Positions 7,881-16,272 of a stretch of 64,000 nt of DNA are shown piece after piece. The notes under the pieces were generated by a model. It did not search any database. It worked only from the letters and a program-made list of their open reading frames with translations, and had not been told where the DNA came from. Made by a program: the position numbers and the translations under genes. The number at the start of each line of letters is the position of its first letter. Positions within the stretch are counted from its first letter, which is position 1. The stretch comes from Kineosporia sp. A_224 (lineage in GTDB: Bacteria; Actinomycetota; Actinomycetes; Actinomycetales; Kineosporiaceae), in NCBI RefSeq assembly GCF_002198655.1, contig NZ_MWLN01000191.1:1-64000 (forward strand). The letters are read 5' to 3'.

Positions 7881-8534
7881 GTGACGTCTCCGGCACCCGA
7901 CGACTCCGGCTCCCTGGAGGTGCGCCCACCCCTGCAGAGACGCAGCCGGGAGGCCTGGGGTCGCGTCCTCGACGCCGGCGTGGAACTCCTCGAGGAGGGC
8001 GGCTACGAGGCGTTCACCATCGCCGCGGTGTGCGAACGGGCCCAGGTGGCCCCGCGGGCGCTCTACGCACGGGTCGACACCAAGGACGCACTGTTCCTCG
8101 CGGTCTACGAGCACGGACTGGAACGCGTCCGCAGCGACCAGGCGGCACTCACCCACGAGGCCAGGTGGGCCGGTCTGTCGGCCGAGGACGTCATGGACCG
8201 GGCGGTGCGCGAGGTGGCGGGCATCTTCCGCCGGCACGCCGCGTTCCTCCGGCCAGTGGTCCTCATCTCCGGCGCCCACGCCGAGGTCTACCGCCGCGGC
8301 GGGGCATACAGCCGCGAGCTCGGCGACCAGTTCACCACCCTGCTCCTGCGTGCCGGCGCCGCTGCCGGAGAGCCCGACCCCGAACGCAGCGTCCGGGCAG
8401 CGTTCAACACGATCTTCTCCACCCTGGTGGTGCGTACCGCCTACGGGCCGACCTTCGCAGTGCCGGCCGCCGATGACGAGGACTTCGTCGACTCCCTGGC
8501 CGTCATGGTGAGGCGGTACCTCGCCCCGCGGTGA
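7881..8534 (+). CDS. TetR/AcrR-family transcriptional regulator
   Basis: This protein has about 217 residues from GTG 7881, which follows GAGGAGGATGAGGAC. The helix-turn-helix spans about residues 20-65, with FTIAAVCERAQVAPRALYARV. A C-terminal TetR ligand domain follows. An in-frame upstream extension to 7755 lacks a ribosome site and conserved character. It is divergent from the ABM gene and probably represses the two monooxygenase genes. It is the last gene before the second tRNA-Phe repeat. Confidence 0.85.
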   Translation: MTSPAPDDSGSLEVRPPLQRRSREAWGRVLDAGVELLEEGGYEAFTIAAVCERAQVAPRALYARVDTKDALFLAVYEHGLERVRSDQAALTHEARWAGLSAEDVMDRAVREVAGIFRRHAAFLRPVVLISGAHAEVYRRGGAYSRELGDQFTTLLLRAGAAAGEPDPERSVRAAFNTIFSTLVVRTAYGPTFAVPAADDEDFVDSLAVMVRRYLAPR

Positions 8535-9114
8535 ACGGCACACCCCACAACGTGATCCGGAGCCGAGCTCAGCAGCGGCTCCCTAGCACCATGGAGCTCA
8601 CACCCATTGCCGGCGCCGTCGACCTCCCCGAACCAGGACGCGACGCGAGGCGACGGAGTCCGGCTGTCCACGACCAACACCAGGTCGTTGCGGCAGATCT
8701 CGCCCAGGAGACGCCCAGGACTCCCCAACCCGACCCACCTCAGCCGTATCGCCGCAGGTCAGAGGGCCTCCGATTGGCAATCGACCGTCTTCTGAAAATT
8801 GGAAGGTCGGCGGTTCGACCCCGCCCCTGGCCACCACAAAAGGGCCTCTGATCAGCGAAAACGCGAAGCATCGCCGCTGGGTCACAGGCCCTTTCTCGTT
8901 CTCAGGCTCCCCGTGACGGTCGACGACCACCGGAGACAACCGGACGCCACCGGACAGGCTATCCCTCAAGATCACACCCATAGTGCGCCCACGAGCACCG
9001 TCTCAGCGCCCGCGCCGGAACGGCCATACAGTCATTGACCAGGCACGACGACGGACTCGTTCGCACCCGCCCGCAAGTGATCGTCCGACGAACGATCGGA
9101 AGATCGATGTAGTG
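8535..9114. other. Gene-free attP-like junction between islands 1 and 2
   Basis: No gene is seen in this 580-bp interval. It contains a left arm with boxes of the TCTCGCCCAGGA type (about 8684-8760), the 43-bp tRNA-Phe core, and a hairpin (AAAGGGCCTCTGA region pairing with CAGGCCCTTT, 8838-8894). A right arm at 9058-9109 is about 84% identical to 19036-19087. The same order and spacing recur at the junction near 18.8 kb. Confidence 0.6.
8792..8834 (+). repeat. Second copy of the 43-bp tRNA-Phe repeat (att site)
   Basis: It copies the tRNA-Phe 3' end with a single C-to-T change at 8800. The upstream half of the tRNA is absent, so it cannot be a functional tRNA. It marks the boundary between islands 1 and 2. 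Confidence 0.88.
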
Positions 9115-10086
9115 TCAGGCCTTGCGTTTGGCGGCCTCGTCGGTGGCCTGCGGGAGGACGGCGAACAGGTCGCCGACAACGCCGAAGTCGGCGAGCTCGA
9201 AGATCGGCGCCTCGGCGTCCTTGTTGATCGCGACGATCGTCTTGGACGTCTGCATGCCCGCCCGGTGCTGGATCGCACCGGAGATCCCGCACGCGACGTA
9301 CAGCTGCGGCGAGACCTGCTTGCCGGTCTGGCCGACCTGGTTGGAGTGCGGGTACCAGCCGGAGTCGACCGCGGCCCGGGACGCGCCCACGGCCGCGCCG
9401 AGGACGTCCGCGAACGCCTCGACCTTGGAGAAGTCGCCGTTCGTGCCCCGCCCGCCGGAGACGACGATCGCGGCCTCTGTGAGGTCCGGGCGACCGGACT
9501 TGGCCTTCGGCTTGCGCTCGACGACCTTGACCGCCTTCGCGAGGTCGGACAGCGTCACCGACACCGGCGTCGCGTCGACCGGAGCGCCCGCGACGGGCTG
9601 CGGCTCCACGCTGTTCGGCTTCACCGTGACGACCGGCAGCCCGCGGGTGACGGTGGAGTCGACGGTGAACCCGCCGGCGAACGCCGCCTGGCTCGTCGCC
9701 ACGCCGCCGCCGTCGGCCGCGCGGACGTCGATCGCGTCCGTGATGAGGCCCGAGTCGAGCTTGAGCGCGAGCCGGGCCGCGATCTCCTTGCCCTCCGCCG
9801 AGCTCGGGACGAGCACGGCGGCGAGCGCGGACGCGCCGCCGGCGGCCTCGACGACCGCGGCGAGCGCCTCGGCCTTGGCCAGCACGAGGTAGTCGTTCAC
9901 CTCGGCCGGCACCGTGTAGACCGCGGTGGCGCCGAACTCGGCGAGCGACCCCGCGGCGTTGTCGTAGCCGTCGCCGACGAACACCGCGGCCGGCTCACCG
10001 AGCCGCGCCGCGAACGTCAGCAGCTCCGACGTCGACTTGCGCACCGCACCGTCGACGTGGTCGACGAGCACCAGAACCTGTGCCAT
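9115..10086 (-). CDS. etfA: Electron transfer flavoprotein, alpha subunit
   Basis: This 323-residue FAD-binding subunit has the C-terminal ETF-alpha signature: IVVSGGRGTNGDF, then GQTGKQVSPQLYVACGISGA, then IVAINKDAEAPIFELADFG. These contact FAD and the beta subunit. The ATG at 10086 follows GGAGAG; an N-terminal extension in the same frame overlaps etfB and is rejected. ETF accepts electrons from dehydrogenases such as trimethylamine and dimethylglycine dehydrogenases. It is the last gene of the island 2 operon, which makes it the likely acceptor for the TMADH-like flavoprotein encoded upstream. Confidence 0.95.
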   Translation of the reverse strand: MAQVLVLVDHVDGAVRKSTSELLTFAARLGEPAAVFVGDGYDNAAGSLAEFGATAVYTVPAEVNDYLVLAKAEALAAVVEAAGGASALAAVLVPSSAEGKEIAARLALKLDSGLITDAIDVRAADGGGVATSQAAFAGGFTVDSTVTRGLPVVTVKPNSVEPQPVAGAPVDATPVSVTLSDLAKAVKVVERKPKAKSGRPDLTEAAIVVSGGRGTNGDFSKVEAFADVLGAAVGASRAAVDSGWYPHSNQVGQTGKQVSPQLYVACGISGAIQHRAGMQTSKTIVAINKDAEAPIFELADFGVVGDLFAVLPQATDEAAKRKA

Positions 10087-10124
10087 CTCAGCTCTCTCCT
10101 TGTCCAGGCTCTCTCGATCGACCG

Positions 10125-10916
10125 TCAGACCAGCTTGGCGCCGGCGAGGAACTCGACCAGCTTCGCGCCGCCGTCGCCCTCGTCCGTGACGACCGTGCCG
10201 GCCGCGCGCGGCGGCCGCTGGGTCACGCCCGCGACCGTCGTCCACGCCGCGCCGAGGCCGACCTCGCCCGCGTCGACGCCGAGGTCGGCGAGCGTCAGCG
10301 TCGTCACCGGCTTCTTCTTCGCCGCCATGATCCCCTTGAACGACGGGTACCGCGGCTCGTTGATCTGGTCCGTGACGCTGATCAGCGCCGGCAGCGCCGA
10401 CTCCACGACCTCGGTCGAGGTGTCACCGTCACGCTCGATGACGACCTTCGCTCCCGGCCCGTCACCCTCGATCGACAGCGACCCCGCGAACGTCACCTGC
10501 GGCAGCCCGAGCCGGTCGGCGACCAGCGCCGGCACGACGGACATCCCGGCGTCGGTCGAGGCCATCCCGGTCACGACGACGTCGTACTCCAGCGTCGCGA
10601 TCGCCTTCGCCAGCACCAGCGACGTCGCGAACGCGTCCGACCCGTGCAGCGCGTCGTCCACCACGTGGACCCCGGCGTCGGCACCCATCTGCAACGCCTT
10701 GCGCACCGCGTCCGACGCCGCGTCCGGACCCACCGTCACTACGGTCACCGTGGAGCCGTCGTTCGCCTCGGACAGCTTGAGCGCCTCCTCGACCGCGTAC
10801 TCGTCGAGCTCGGACAGCAGCCCGTCGACCCCGGCCCGGTCCACCGTGTGGTCGGCTGCGAAGCGACGGTCGCCCTGGGCGTCCGGCACGTGCTTCACAC
10901 AGACGACGATTCTCAT
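10125..10916 (-). CDS. etfB: Electron transfer flavoprotein, beta subunit
   Basis: This 263-residue protein starts MRIVVCVKHVPDAQGDRRF. It carries the ETF-beta AMP-binding region around VTGMASTDAGMSVVPALVADRLGLPQVT and the C-terminal SFKGIMAAKKKPV recognition loop. Its AAGGAG ribosome site overlaps the folD stop codon (TAAGGAG), so it is translationally close-coupled to folD. It pairs with etfA 38 bp downstream. Placement beside one-carbon genes rather than acyl-CoA dehydrogenase genes points to a methylamine or N-methyl amino-acid dehydrogenase as electron donor. Confidence 0.95.
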   Translation of the reverse strand: MRIVVCVKHVPDAQGDRRFAADHTVDRAGVDGLLSELDEYAVEEALKLSEANDGSTVTVVTVGPDAASDAVRKALQMGADAGVHVVDDALHGSDAFATSLVLAKAIATLEYDVVVTGMASTDAGMSVVPALVADRLGLPQVTFAGSLSIEGDGPGAKVVIERDGDTSTEVVESALPALISVTDQINEPRYPSFKGIMAAKKKPVTTLTLADLGVDAGEVGLGAAWTTVAGVTQRPPRAAGTVVTDEGDGGAKLVEFLAGAKLV

Positions 10917-10927
10917 AGCGGAACTCC

Positions 10928-11803
10928 TTACGGTGCAACGGATGAGTGTTCAGGCGTCCGGCGTTCGGCGGTCTCGACGACGTTGGTGAGCAGCATCGCG
11001 CGGGTCATGGGGCCGACGCCGCCGGTGGCTGGGGCGAGGTGGCCGGCGACGTGGGTGACGTCGGGGTGGACGTCACCGAGGATGCCTTCCACGGTGCGGG
11101 TGATCCCGACCGACAGGACGGTGGCGCCAGGGCGGACCCATTCGGGGCGGACGAGGTGTGCGACGCCGGCTGCGGCGACCACGATGTCGGCGACGGCGGT
11201 GTGTGAGGCGACGTCTTCGGTGGCTTCGTGGCACAAGGTGACGGTGGCGTGCTCGGTGGGTCTGGTGAGCATGAGGCCGAGCGGACGGCCGACGGTCATG
11301 CCGCAGCCGATGACGCAGACCTGCGCGCCGGTGATCCGGATGTCGTTGCGGCGTAGGAGCTCGATGATGCCCCGCGGGGTGCAGGGTTGGGGCCCGGGCA
11401 TGCCCAGGACGAGGCGGCCGAGGTTGGTCGGGTGCAGGCCGTCGGCGTCCTTGCCCGGGTCGACGAGGTCGAGGACGGTGTGGGTGTCGACCTGGGCCGG
11501 GAGCGGGAGCTGGACGATGAAGCCGGTCACGCCGGCGTCGGCGTTGAGTTGGTGGACGGCGTCCTCGACATGTGCCTGGCTCGCGGTGGCGGGGAGGTCG
11601 ACCCGGGTGGAGGTGATGCCGACCTGCTCGCAGTCGCGGTGCTTGCCGGCGACGTAGGCGTGGCTGCCCGGGTCGTCGCCGACGAGGATTGTTCCCAGGC
11701 CCGGCTGGCGGCCCGCAAGGCGCAGCGTCATGACACGCTCGGCGAGTTCGGCCTTGATGGCTGCGGCCGCCTTCTTGCCATCGAGCAGGGTCGCGGTGAC
11801 CAC
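10928..11803 (-). CDS. folD: Bifunctional methylene-THF dehydrogenase / methenyl-THF cyclohydrolase
   Basis: This 291-residue FolD shows [12 protein letters not shown] with the catalytic Tyr and Lys, [13 protein letters not shown] and [14 protein letters not shown]. The dinucleotide-binding stretch reads [17 protein letters not shown], and the C-terminal motif is [13 protein letters not shown]. It oxidises 5,10-methylene-THF to 10-formyl-THF with NADP. The GTG at 11803 follows GAGG. It lies 27 bp after purU in the same operon. A dedicated copy here would drain one-carbon units produced by demethylation; a housekeeping folD probably exists elsewhere, which cannot be seen in this window. Confidence 0.93.
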   Translation of the reverse strand: MVTATLLDGKKAAAAIKAELAERVMTLRLAGRQPGLGTILVGDDPGSHAYVAGKHRDCEQVGITSTRVDLPATASQAHVEDAVHQLNADAGVTGFIVQLPLPAQVDTHTVLDLVDPGKDADGLHPTNLGRLVLGMPGPQPCTPRGIIELLRRNDIRITGAQVCVIGCGMTVGRPLGLMLTRPTEHATVTLCHEATEDVASHTAVADIVVAAAGVAHLVRPEWVRPGATVLSVGITRTVEGILGDVHPDVTHVAGHLAPATGGVGPMTRAMLLTNVVETAERRTPEHSSVAP

Positions 11804-11830
11804 GGTCTACCTCCCCGGTGCTGTCGGGTC

Positions 11831-12691
11831 CTAGTGGAAGACGACGGTGCGGTGGCCGGCGAGGACGACGCGGTCCTCGGCGTGCAACCGCAGGGCGCGG
11901 GCAAGGACGACGCGTTCGACGTCGCGGCCGATGGCTACGAGGGTGTCGGCGTCCTGGGCGTGGGTGACGCGGACGACGTCCTGCTCGATGATCGGGCCCT
12001 CGTCGAGGTCGGCGGTGACGTAGTGCGCGGTGGCGCCGATGAGCTTGACGCCGCGTTCGTAGGCCTGGTGGTACGGCTTGGCGCCCTTGAAGCCGGGCAG
12101 GAAGGAGTGGTGGATGTTGATGACCCTGCCCGAGAGCTTGCGGCAGGCGTGGTCGGAGAGCACCTGCATGTAGCGGGCGAGGACGACGACGTCGACGGTG
12201 TGCTGCTCGATGAGATCGAACAGGAGCGATTCGGCCGCGGCCTTGCTCGTCGGGCCGTCGGGCATTTGGGTGACGGGGATCCAGTGGAAGCCGATGCCGT
12301 GCCGGTCGGCGATCTCCTGGGTGTCGGGGTGGTTGGAGACGATGATCGGGATGTCGACCGCGAGTTCGCCGAGCTGCTGCCGGTAAAGCAGGTCGACGAG
12401 GCAGTGGTCGAACTTGGACACCATGAGCAGGACTCGCTTGCGCTGGCCGGTGGGGCGCAGGGTGACGACCGGGTCGAACCGTCGGACCCGGTCCAGGATC
12501 TGTGTGCGGACGCCGTCGACGTCGCCGTCCGGGCTGTCGAACTGGGTGCGGACGCAGAAGGTGCCGGTGACCGGGTCGGAGAACTGGGCGTTCTCGACGA
12601 TGTTGCCCCTGACCTCGACGATGCCGTCCGCGAGGGCACGAACGATGCCGGGCTGGTCGGGGCAGGTCAGGGTGAGGATGTACTGCTGCAC
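11831..12691 (-). CDS. purU: Formyltetrahydrofolate deformylase
   Basis: This 286-residue protein starts at GTG 12691 (MQQYILTLTCPDQPGIV), preceded by GGAG; a longer in-frame GTG at 12730 is less likely. An N-terminal ACT domain (residues 1-80) precedes a formyltransferase fold. The latter carries the catalytic region VINIHHSFLPGFKGAKPYHQAYERGVK and ATAHYVTADLDEGPIIEQD. It hydrolyses 10-formyl-THF to formate and free THF. In this operon it would complete methyl group to methylene-THF to formyl-THF to formate and regenerate THF for the GcvT-like enzyme. Confidence 0.93.
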   Translation of the reverse strand: MQQYILTLTCPDQPGIVRALADGIVEVRGNIVENAQFSDPVTGTFCVRTQFDSPDGDVDGVRTQILDRVRRFDPVVTLRPTGQRKRVLLMVSKFDHCLVDLLYRQQLGELAVDIPIIVSNHPDTQEIADRHGIGFHWIPVTQMPDGPTSKAAAESLLFDLIEQHTVDVVVLARYMQVLSDHACRKLSGRVINIHHSFLPGFKGAKPYHQAYERGVKLIGATAHYVTADLDEGPIIEQDVVRVTHAQDADTLVAIGRDVERVVLARALRLHAEDRVVLAGHRTVVFH

Positions 12692-12810
12692 GATGGCTCC
12701 GGGTTCGTGGGTGGTTCCGGGCGGCGGCACGACGGTGCGCGCCTGAAGACCACCTGGCAGCGGTGGACCTGGCGGCGTGGCGGGTGTTCGAGGCGTGGCT
12801 GTGTCAGACG

Positions 12811-13941
12811 TCAGGAGCGGACGCGGGTGCGTTCCGGGTCGTAGACGGGGGTTGCCTTCACGATGGCGGACGTCGTGGCGCCGTCGACGCCGACGGTCGT
12901 GAGCGTGGTCCCGGGCTTGGCGGCGTCCTGGTCGACGCGGGCCATGGCGAGGGTGGCGCCGCCGAGGTGCGGTGACGGGACGGCCATCGTCACGTGGCCG
13001 ACGTCGGTTCCGTCGAGGAGAAGCCGGGCGCCTTCGGCGGCTTCAGGCGCGGCGTCGATCTGGACGGTGACGACGCGGCCGCGGACGGTGCCCTTCTTGG
13101 CGCGCAGGGCGTTCTTGCCGAGCCAGGGTCCCTTGTCGAAGTCCAGGGCCCAGCCCATCCGGCACTCGTACGGGGTGACCGTGTGGTCGTACTCGAGCTC
13201 ACCCATGATCATGCCGGCTTCGATGCGGCACATCATGAGGGCGGCGGCGCCGAAGGGGCGGGCACCGATGTCGGCGCCGGTGTCGGTGACGGCGTCCCAC
13301 AGGGTGAGGGCGTGCTGGCGGGGCACGACGATCTCGTAGCCGAGCTCGGCCGTGAAGCCGACCCGGTTGACCTGCGCCGGGACGCCGGCGACGGTCAGGT
13401 CGGTGCGGAACGTGTAGTACGGGAACGCCTCGTTCGAGAGGTCGGCGTCGGTGAGCCGGGCCAGGACGTCTCGGCTGCGCGGCCCTTGCAGGGTCAGGAC
13501 GGCGGTCTCGTCGCGGCGCTCAGTCACCGTCGTCCCGTTCCCGGTGGCGTCCTGGAGGAGCTCGGCGGTGGTCGGGTTGCCGCCGACGACGAGCACCTCG
13601 CGGGCGGAGAGCACCGAGACGGTGACGTCATCGACCATGCAGCCGTCGGCGTCGGTGACGACGCCGTACGCGATCCGCCCGACCGGCTGCGTGGTGACGT
13701 TGTGGGAGAACACCGCGTCGACAACGGCGACGGCGTCCGGGCCTTCGACGGACCACTTGTGGAGCATGGAGTACTCGCTGAACCCCACCGTGGTGCGGAT
13801 GGCGGCGTACTCCTCGCCGGGATCTCCCGACTCGCTGAGGATCAGTGGGACGGCGTGGCCGTAGACGTCGATCCACTCGGTGACGGTGTCGGCGTAGCGG
13901 GGCGAGAACGGCGTCGGGCGCAGGTTCTCCGGGATGGCCAT
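12811..13941 (-). CDS. GcvT-like tetrahydrofolate-dependent aminomethyltransferase / demethylase
   Basis: This 376-residue member of the GcvT/YgfZ/DmdA/LigM superfamily shows GFSEYSMLHKWSVEGPDA, then the catalytic-type acid in DGCMVDDVTVSVLS. The folate-contacting region GFTAELGYEIVVPRQHA is present, as is the C-terminal domain ending VKATPVYDPERTRVRS. It is not the glycine-cleavage T protein: no gcvH or gcvP is nearby, and it follows a TMADH-like dehydrogenase gene by 46 bp. Expected role: transfer the methylene released by oxidative N-demethylation onto THF. An O-demethylase role of LigM type is an alternative, but the flavoprotein/ETF partners favour N-demethylation. Confidence 0.82.
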   Translation of the reverse strand: MAIPENLRPTPFSPRYADTVTEWIDVYGHAVPLILSESGDPGEEYAAIRTTVGFSEYSMLHKWSVEGPDAVAVVDAVFSHNVTTQPVGRIAYGVVTDADGCMVDDVTVSVLSAREVLVVGGNPTTAELLQDATGNGTTVTERRDETAVLTLQGPRSRDVLARLTDADLSNEAFPYYTFRTDLTVAGVPAQVNRVGFTAELGYEIVVPRQHALTLWDAVTDTGADIGARPFGAAALMMCRIEAGMIMGELEYDHTVTPYECRMGWALDFDKGPWLGKNALRAKKGTVRGRVVTVQIDAAPEAAEGARLLLDGTDVGHVTMAVPSPHLGGATLAMARVDQDAAKPGTTLTTVGVDGATTSAIVKATPVYDPERTRVRS

Positions 13942-13987
13942 GAGTGCCTCTCGTGTGGTGTCGCGGGTCGGCGCGAGGTCGGGCCGG

Positions 13988-16129
13988 TCAGCCGAGAAGG
14001 GTTGCTGCGCCGAGGGTGTAGTCGTCCTCGGTGGCGCCGACGAGGCGGCGTTCGCGGATGTACGGCAGCGGGACGTCGGGGTTCGGTGAGTCGATCTCGC
14101 GGGCGAGGCGGTGCCCGGAGAAGGTGGCCTGGGCGATGATGCCGGGCGAGTGGGCGTCGCCGACGAGGTGGAGCTGGCTGATGCCGGCTTCGTCGAGGGC
14201 GGCCTGGTCGTCGGCGAGCTCGTCGTACAGGGCGCTGTCGCTGTAGCGGCCGGTGACCAGGGCGAGGGAGTCGACGTCGAGGGTGACCTCGTTGCCGCCC
14301 CACAGGTGCACGAGCTGGGCCTTGCCGGGCTCGTAGGAGAGCACGAGGTGCTGGGACAGGATCGTGACGCCGAGCTCGGTGAGCCGCTGGTACATCCGCT
14401 GCTCCTCGAGGGTGTACCGCAGGTAGGGGCCGAGGGTCTCCCAGTGGGTGGCGTAGGTGACTCGTCTGCCCTGCCGGGCGAGGAACTCGGCGGTGGTGGA
14501 GGCCATGTGGTAGCCGTCGCCGTCGACGACCAGGACGTGGTCGCCGAGCTGCTTGCCCTCGACGACGAGCTGCTCCGGGGTGGCGACGTCCGGGCGGGTG
14601 GCGTCGGCCCCGGCGATAGGATCGTGGGTGGGGGTGTTCATCCCGTCGCCGGCCCAGTGGGCGCCGGTGGCGACGATGACGATCTCGGCGCCGTACTCGC
14701 GGACGTCCTGGGCGCTCATCCGGGTGTTGGGAATGAACTGGACGTTGTCGAGCTTGGAGATCTGCCGCTCGCGGTACTCCGCGACCCGGCGCCAGGCGCG
14801 CAGTCCGGGCATGGTCGTCATCCAGTTGAGGTGGCCGCCCATCTCGGACCCGGCGTCGACGAGGTGGACGGCCTCGAAGCCGCGCTTGCCCAGGACGACG
14901 GCGGCCTCCATCCCGGCCGGTCCGGCGCCGACGACGAGGACGGGCTTGTCGGCGTTGCGGGCGGTGCTGAACTTCTCCGGGTGCCAGCCGCGGCGGTACT
15001 CCTCGCCGCTGGTGGGGTTCTGGGTGCACCAGATCGGCGGGCCGCCCATCTCCCAGCGGGAGACGCACACGTTGCAGCCGATGCACTCGCGGATGTCCTC
15101 GAACCGGCCTTCCTCGATCTTCTTGGGCAGGAACGGGTCGGCGATCGAGGGGCGGGCGGCGCCGATGATGTCGGCCTGCCCGGAGTTGATGACGCCGATC
15201 ATGACGTCGGGGTCGGTGAAGCGGCCGACGTTGATGCACGGCTTGCTGGTGGCCTGCTTGGCGACCTTGACGTACTCGGCCTCGTGGTTGGTGTCGAAGA
15301 ACCGGCTGGAGCCGGCGTCCTCGCCCCAGTTCAGGGTGCCGACGTTGAGGTCCCAGTAGTCGACGAGGTGGTCCAGGGCGGCGATGAAGTCCTTGCCCTC
15401 TCCGTTCGCGCGGACCCCGAGGTCGCCGTAGCCGTACGGGTCCTCGAGGGTGTCGATGACGAACCGCATCCCGATCGCGACGCCGTCGACCTCGGAGCGC
15501 AGGTCCTCGAGGACCTCTCGGGTGAACCGGATCCGGTTCTCGAAGGAGCCGCCGTACTCATCGGTGCGCTTGTTGTAGAACGGGTACAGGAAGTAGATCG
15601 GGAAGGTGCCCAGACCCGCGTAGAACGTGAGCAGGTCAAAGCCGGCGTCCTTGGCCCGCTTGAACCCCTCGACGTGCTCGCGGCGCAGCGCCGCGATCTC
15701 CCGCTTGGACAGCGCCCGGCCGTTGGCCAGGTAGTTGATGTCGCTGGCGATCTGGGAGACGACCTTGGCCGGGGCGCGGGTCTCGGCGTTGGCGGCCAGG
15801 CCGCCCGGGTGGCACAGCTCGACACCGGCCAGGGCGTCGTGGGCGTGGATCGCGTCAGTCATCTCCCGCAGGTTGCGCACGTCGCCGGCGTCCCACAACT
15901 TGCTCGCGACCCACGGCATGACGTCCCCGCCGGGGGCGATCGAGCAGACCTCGGTGAAGACCGCCGACCAGCCGCCCTCGGCCTTCATGCCGCGGAACGC
16001 CGCCTGGAAGCCCGGCCGGTCCGACCCGGCGCCGTTGCAGTGCGGGACCTGCCAGAAGCGGTTCTTCAGGGTGTGCGGGCCGATCTGGATCGGCTCGAAC
16101 AGGACGTCATACTTGGCCTCGCGAGGCAT
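13988..16129 (-). CDS. Trimethylamine-dehydrogenase-like iron-sulfur flavoprotein (probable N-demethylating dehydrogenase)
   Basis: This 713-residue protein has the full TMADH/dimethylamine dehydrogenase architecture: an N-terminal FMN TIM barrel, a 4Fe-4S site and a C-terminal Rossmann pair. QVPHC places Cys31 where TMADH forms its cysteinyl-FMN bond. The cluster motif CIGCNVCVSRWEMGG ends with a fourth Cys (PIWCTQNP). Trp and Asp of the substrate pocket are kept in LNWGEDAGSSRF, and Trp in SRWEMGG. However, the TMADH Tyr60 position is Val (FTEVCSI), and the Tyr169/His172 region reads FYAGLGTF, so the substrate probably is not trimethylamine. Relatives (from memory) act on dimethylglycine and N-methylproline. 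Neighbours supply transport, THF and ETF. Confidence 0.85.
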   Translation of the reverse strand: MPREAKYDVLFEPIQIGPHTLKNRFWQVPHCNGAGSDRPGFQAAFRGMKAEGGWSAVFTEVCSIAPGGDVMPWVASKLWDAGDVRNLREMTDAIHAHDALAGVELCHPGGLAANAETRAPAKVVSQIASDINYLANGRALSKREIAALRREHVEGFKRAKDAGFDLLTFYAGLGTFPIYFLYPFYNKRTDEYGGSFENRIRFTREVLEDLRSEVDGVAIGMRFVIDTLEDPYGYGDLGVRANGEGKDFIAALDHLVDYWDLNVGTLNWGEDAGSSRFFDTNHEAEYVKVAKQATSKPCINVGRFTDPDVMIGVINSGQADIIGAARPSIADPFLPKKIEEGRFEDIRECIGCNVCVSRWEMGGPPIWCTQNPTSGEEYRRGWHPEKFSTARNADKPVLVVGAGPAGMEAAVVLGKRGFEAVHLVDAGSEMGGHLNWMTTMPGLRAWRRVAEYRERQISKLDNVQFIPNTRMSAQDVREYGAEIVIVATGAHWAGDGMNTPTHDPIAGADATRPDVATPEQLVVEGKQLGDHVLVVDGDGYHMASTTAEFLARQGRRVTYATHWETLGPYLRYTLEEQRMYQRLTELGVTILSQHLVLSYEPGKAQLVHLWGGNEVTLDVDSLALVTGRYSDSALYDELADDQAALDEAGISQLHLVGDAHSPGIIAQATFSGHRLAREIDSPNPDVPLPYIRERRLVGATEDDYTLGAATLLG

Positions 16130-16272
16130 GGCGGAACCCCCGTCGGGTCATGGGCGGGTCATGGGCGGGATTGGCGGATGGGTGCCACCCGGCCGGCGCG
16201 TGGCTCAGACGTCCGGCCGGGTGGCGGTTCGCGGGGTCGGGCTTCGCGGGGACGGCCTTCGTGGGGCGGTGC

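Noticed and set aside
12811-13990. Glycine-cleavage system / glycine riboswitch
   Set aside because: No gcvH, gcvP or tandem riboswitch structure is seen. The GcvT-like protein sits with a dehydrogenase, ETF and deformylase instead.
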